Source: Treponema sp.
GTDB lineage: Bacteria > Spirochaetota > Spirochaetia > Treponematales > Breznakiellaceae
Assembly (NCBI GenBank): GCA_009777535.1
Contig: WRLP01000028.1
Coordinates: 1 to 32,702, forward strand
Reading direction: 5' to 3'
DNA: 32,702 nucleotides
Shown here: positions 30,724 through 32,702 of the stretch, in pieces
Position numbering within the stretch: the first letter of the stretch is position 1
Layout of the letters: every line of letters begins with the position of its first letter
Notes under the pieces: model-generated
What the model was told of the DNA's origin: nothing
Database searches by the model: none
Seen by the model: only the letters and a program-made list of their open reading frames with translations
Made by a program: the position numbers and the translations under genes

Positions 30724-31497
30724 ATGAACAATGCTCTGAACAGCGGCAGTCTGGATAAATTCTTTAAATCTTTTCTCGATATCGAGGGTTTTTCTTCTGC
30801 CGATAATTCCCATAACGGAATTCAGGTTGATAATGACGGCTCGGATATACGTAAAATAGCTTTTGGGGTGGATGCCGGCCTGGAGACTTTTAAGAGAGCC
30901 GCCGGTGCGGGGGCGGGAATGCTCTTTGTGCATCACGGTTTGCTTTGGGGTTCTTCACTTCCGTTAACCGGAAATACAAGGAGCAGGATTAAGTTTCTTC
31001 TGGATAACAATATCTGTCTTTACGCTGTACATTTGCCGCTGGATCAGCATCCGCAGTTCGGAAACAATGCAGCGCTGGCCGGCATGCTGGGCCTTAAAAA
31101 CATTGAGCCCTTCGGCATTCACCATGGAAAAAAAATCGGCTGCAAGGGAACATTCACCGTTCCGTTAACAATTGATGACGCCGTAAAAAAAATCAGTTTT
31201 ATGGACAGGCCGCCGCTGGGCGTGTATCCGTTCGGAAAAAAAGAAAACACAAGCTGTGCGGTTGTTTCCGGCGGCGCTTCCGGTGATGCCAGGCAGGCAA
31301 TTGATGAAGGCATCGACCTGTTTGTTACAGGCGAAAATTCCCACACCGTTTACCATGACTGCCTGGAGGGAAAACTCAACATGATAGCCGGCGGCCACTA
31401 TAGTACCGAGGTTTGGGGCGTACGTTCTGTTATGCAGCATTGCGCCGCCGAACTTAAAATTGACGTTGAATTTATTGATGTACCCACAGGATTATAA
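30724..31497 (+). CDS. Nif3-like dinuclear metal-binding protein
   Basis: A 257-residue protein of the Nif3/YbgI family, toroidal hexamers with two metals per subunit. Metal ligands are visible: FVHHGLLWG (His70/His71), AVHLPLDQHPQFGNN (His103, Asp107), and GGHYSTEVWG near the C-terminus. The early GIQVD motif (32-36) is typical. The family is often called GTP cyclohydrolase 1 type 2, but the true reaction is unsettled. ATG 30724 fits the family start; the upstream extension reads through the promoter. First gene of an operon with lspA, 8 nt away. Confidence 0.92.
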   Translation: MNNALNSGSLDKFFKSFLDIEGFSSADNSHNGIQVDNDGSDIRKIAFGVDAGLETFKRAAGAGAGMLFVHHGLLWGSSLPLTGNTRSRIKFLLDNNICLYAVHLPLDQHPQFGNNAALAGMLGLKNIEPFGIHHGKKIGCKGTFTVPLTIDDAVKKISFMDRPPLGVYPFGKKENTSCAVVSGGASGDARQAIDEGIDLFVTGENSHTVYHDCLEGKLNMIAGGHYSTEVWGVRSVMQHCAAELKIDVEFIDVPTGL

Positions 31498-31505
31498 CAG
31501 GAGCC

Positions 31506-32039
31506 ATGATGAAATTGGATAAGGTGCGTGTTCTGCCTTTGTTTTTTACCGGATTTGTTGTTTTAGCAGATCAGCTTGTAAAATCATTTATTGTAAAAAA
31601 CTGGCCTGTGGAGGGTTCTTTTATTAAAGATGTTTTTAACAATGACATTCTTCATATTTATCATGTCAGAAATAAAGTGATTGCCTTTAGTCTTGGGCAG
31701 GGAATTCCCGCTCCGCTGAGGCCTGTGCTTTTCATTGTGGTTCCTGTGCTGGTTTTGGGATTTTTGCTTTGGTACTACCTTAAAACCGATGAGTTCAGCC
31801 GCCTGCAGCGCTGGGCAGTAGCGGGGATACTGGGCGGCGGAATAGGAAACATTATCGATCGAATATTCCGTCCGGACGGCGTGGTGGATTTTATCAGTGT
31901 AAAATTTTACGGGATATTCGGCTTTGAGCGCTGGCCCACTTTTAATATCGCGGACTCATGCGTTGTTGTAAGCTGCATTCTGTTGTTTATTACAATTTTG
32001 TTTACCTCTCCAAAGAAACCCGCAGAGGAGGGCAAATGA
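31506..32039 (+). CDS. lspA: lipoprotein signal peptidase (signal peptidase II)
   Basis: A 177-residue inner-membrane aspartic protease that removes signal peptides from lipoproteins such as LivK and OppA in this window. Four hydrophobic segments are visible (about 10-26, 72-92, 102-118 and 150-169). The catalytic pair is Asp128 in GVVDFI and Asp150 in FNIADS. ADQLVK and GGIGNIIDR are family motifs. The usual N-x-G-x-AF motif is relaxed to RNKVIAFSLG. Start ATG 31506 (or 31509) follows CAGGAG. It overlaps the next gene by 4 nt. Confidence 0.94.
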   Translation: MMKLDKVRVLPLFFTGFVVLADQLVKSFIVKNWPVEGSFIKDVFNNDILHIYHVRNKVIAFSLGQGIPAPLRPVLFIVVPVLVLGFLLWYYLKTDEFSRLQRWAVAGILGGGIGNIIDRIFRPDGVVDFISVKFYGIFGFERWPTFNIADSCVVVSCILLFITILFTSPKKPAEEGK

Positions 32040-32317
32040 ACAAAAAGACCAACACGCTTTTATTTATCCTGGGGGCGACCCTGTTTAACATGATTGTTAC
32101 CGTGGTAAGTTTTTTTTTACTGATAGTGCTTTTTGTTAAATATATTATGCCCCTGCTGCCGGAAGAAGGCCGTCTTTGGGGCGTTGCCATAAGTTTTATC
32201 GCCGCTGTTATAATTTCTTTTTTTGCATACCGTTTTGCACTTAAAATACTGTTAAAAAAAATACAAATGGAAAAATATTTTGTCCCGATATTCGGCAGAA
32301 AGAAAGAGGACAATTAA
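32036..32317 (+). CDS. small two-helix membrane protein
   Basis: A 93-residue protein with hydrophobic segments at about residues 8-36 and 46-70 and a basic, cytoplasmic C-terminus (IFGRKKEDN). I recognise no family. ATG 32036 overlaps the lspA stop (ATGA) and has GGAGGG before it. It is the last gene before a terminator. Coupling to lspA suggests a role near lipoprotein processing, but nothing in the sequence proves it. Confidence 0.75.
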   Translation: MNKKTNTLLFILGATLFNMIVTVVSFFLLIVLFVKYIMPLLPEEGRLWGVAISFIAAVIISFFAYRFALKILLKKIQMEKYFVPIFGRKKEDN

Positions 32318-32426
32318 TAGTAAAAAGCTGCACTTGCCTTGGCTTTAGAAACCATAGAGCCTCAACCAAAGGGGTGTTTGTTCGTGTGGTTCGTGGTAAA
32401 AAAAACTCAATTTTTTTTGTTAATTT

Positions 32427-32450
32427 TTAGCCAAAAGGCTAATTTTTTTT
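32427..32450 (+). terminator. rho-independent terminator after the lspA operon
   Basis: TTAGCC-AAAA-GGCTAA forms a 6-bp stem followed by eight T. It lies 110 nt after the small membrane-protein gene. The DNA between (32318-32426) shows a TTCGTG-type short repeat and no gene. Confidence 0.8.
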
Positions 32451-32460
32451 GCTAATAATG

Positions 32461-32469
32461 TGATATAAT
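32461..32469 (+). promoter_or_regulatory. extended -10 promoter
   Basis: TGATATAAT is an extended -10 element (TG-N-TATAAT), 11 nt after the terminator. There is no good -35 box, as is common for this promoter class. Transcription would start near 32476. Confidence 0.6.
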
Positions 32470-32473
32470 GGGT

Positions 32474-32612
32474 CTGGTAAGGAAGCCGGTTGCTTCCTGA
32501 CTAGGTCTTGCATTTTCTCCCGTTTCGTTGAAACGGTGCGAAAATACAGTTTATAAGGAAATTTTTCAGAAACTGAAGTTTCCGAAAAATAACCTGCAAT
32601 TATTTCGCGGGT
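32474..32612 (+). promoter_or_regulatory. highly structured 5' leader with four hairpins
   Basis: Four stems follow one another. H1 (32474-32504) is an 11-bp stem with two 1x1 mismatches, core AGGAAGC/GCTTCCT. H2 (about 32509-32550) has CCGTTTC/GAAACGG nested inside TTTTC/GAAAA. H3 (32561-32590) joins ATTTTTC/GAAAAAT and GAAACT/AGTTTC with one mismatch. H4 (32591-32612) is AACCTGC/GCGGGTT with one G-U pair. None has a T-run after it. The leader then runs to AAAGGAG and the ATG at 32642. I do not recognise the RNA class. Confidence 0.6.
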
Positions 32613-32641
32613 TATAAACCATTAAAGTAAAGGAGTAGATT

Positions 32642-32702
32642 ATGAGAAACAGTACTATTGACAAAGGAGGCGGAAGTATGGTAACCTGTAAGAGACCAGT
32701 CA
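32642..32702 (+). CDS. start of an unidentified gene, cut by the window edge
   Basis: Only about 20 codons are present. ATG 32642 has AGGAG 6 nt upstream. A second in-frame ATG at 32678 has an even stronger site (AAAGGAGGCGG) inside the coding sequence, so the true start could be either, or both could be used. The visible residues (VTCKRPV after the second Met) do not identify a family. Confidence 0.6.
   Translation, partial: MRNSTIDKGGGSMVTCKRPV

Overview
The window looks like chromosomal DNA from a spirochaete, most likely a Treponema of the termite-gut type. I infer this from gene content: a fosfomycin-insensitive type MurA, a V4R/hybrid-kinase/HD-GYP cluster, two large membrane proteins of no recognised family, and many short palindromic intergenic repeats. 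The base composition is balanced. No species marker such as 16S rRNA is present, so the assignment is an inference.

Left edge (1-760): a 102-bp tandem repeat, then a mosaic of small perfect hairpins and degenerate tRNA 3' ends, then an intact tRNA-Ser(UGA) with a likely terminator and promoter. At 760-3241 (minus) an EIIA(Ntr/Fru)-like PTS protein overlaps a large protein ending in a pRiA4b ORF-3 domain. At 3546-4155 a small heat-shock protein lies behind a near-perfect sigma-54 promoter. At 4249-4924 a UPF0175 antitoxin/PIN toxin pair sits between 12-bp direct repeats.

Transport regions: 4954-10233 (minus) is a complete branched-chain amino-acid ABC operon, livK-livH-livM-livG-livF, ending in a LUD-domain gene. 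Divergent from it are murA (Cys to Asp active site) and an overlapping O6-alkylguanine-DNA alkyltransferase. An oligopeptide ABC operon, oppABCDF, follows (12206-17803, plus).

Envelope and RNA-modification regions: 17854-20557 (minus) holds two overlapping genes for polytopic membrane proteins. A 380-bp non-coding stretch follows, with dispersed repeats and DnaA-box-like sites. Then comes a tight operon of STAS/zinc-ribbon protein, YbjN-like protein and PspA (20941-22614, minus). trmJ (plus) meets, tail to tail with overlap, a run of ctp, rsmE and a divergent WecG/TagA-family gene (minus).

Signalling and right edge: 26609-30616 (minus) encodes an HD-GYP response regulator, a V4R sensor protein and a hybrid kinase-like protein with no HATPase domain. 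On the plus strand a Nif3-family gene, lspA and a small membrane protein follow, then a terminator. The window ends in a new transcription unit with a highly structured, roughly 165-nt leader and the first codons of an unidentified gene.

Two themes recur. Several genes (murA, the Nif3 gene, probably trmJ and the 20557 gene) have a -10 box 5-6 nt before the start codon, which predicts leaderless mRNAs. Regulatory proteins also show departures from the textbook domain set.
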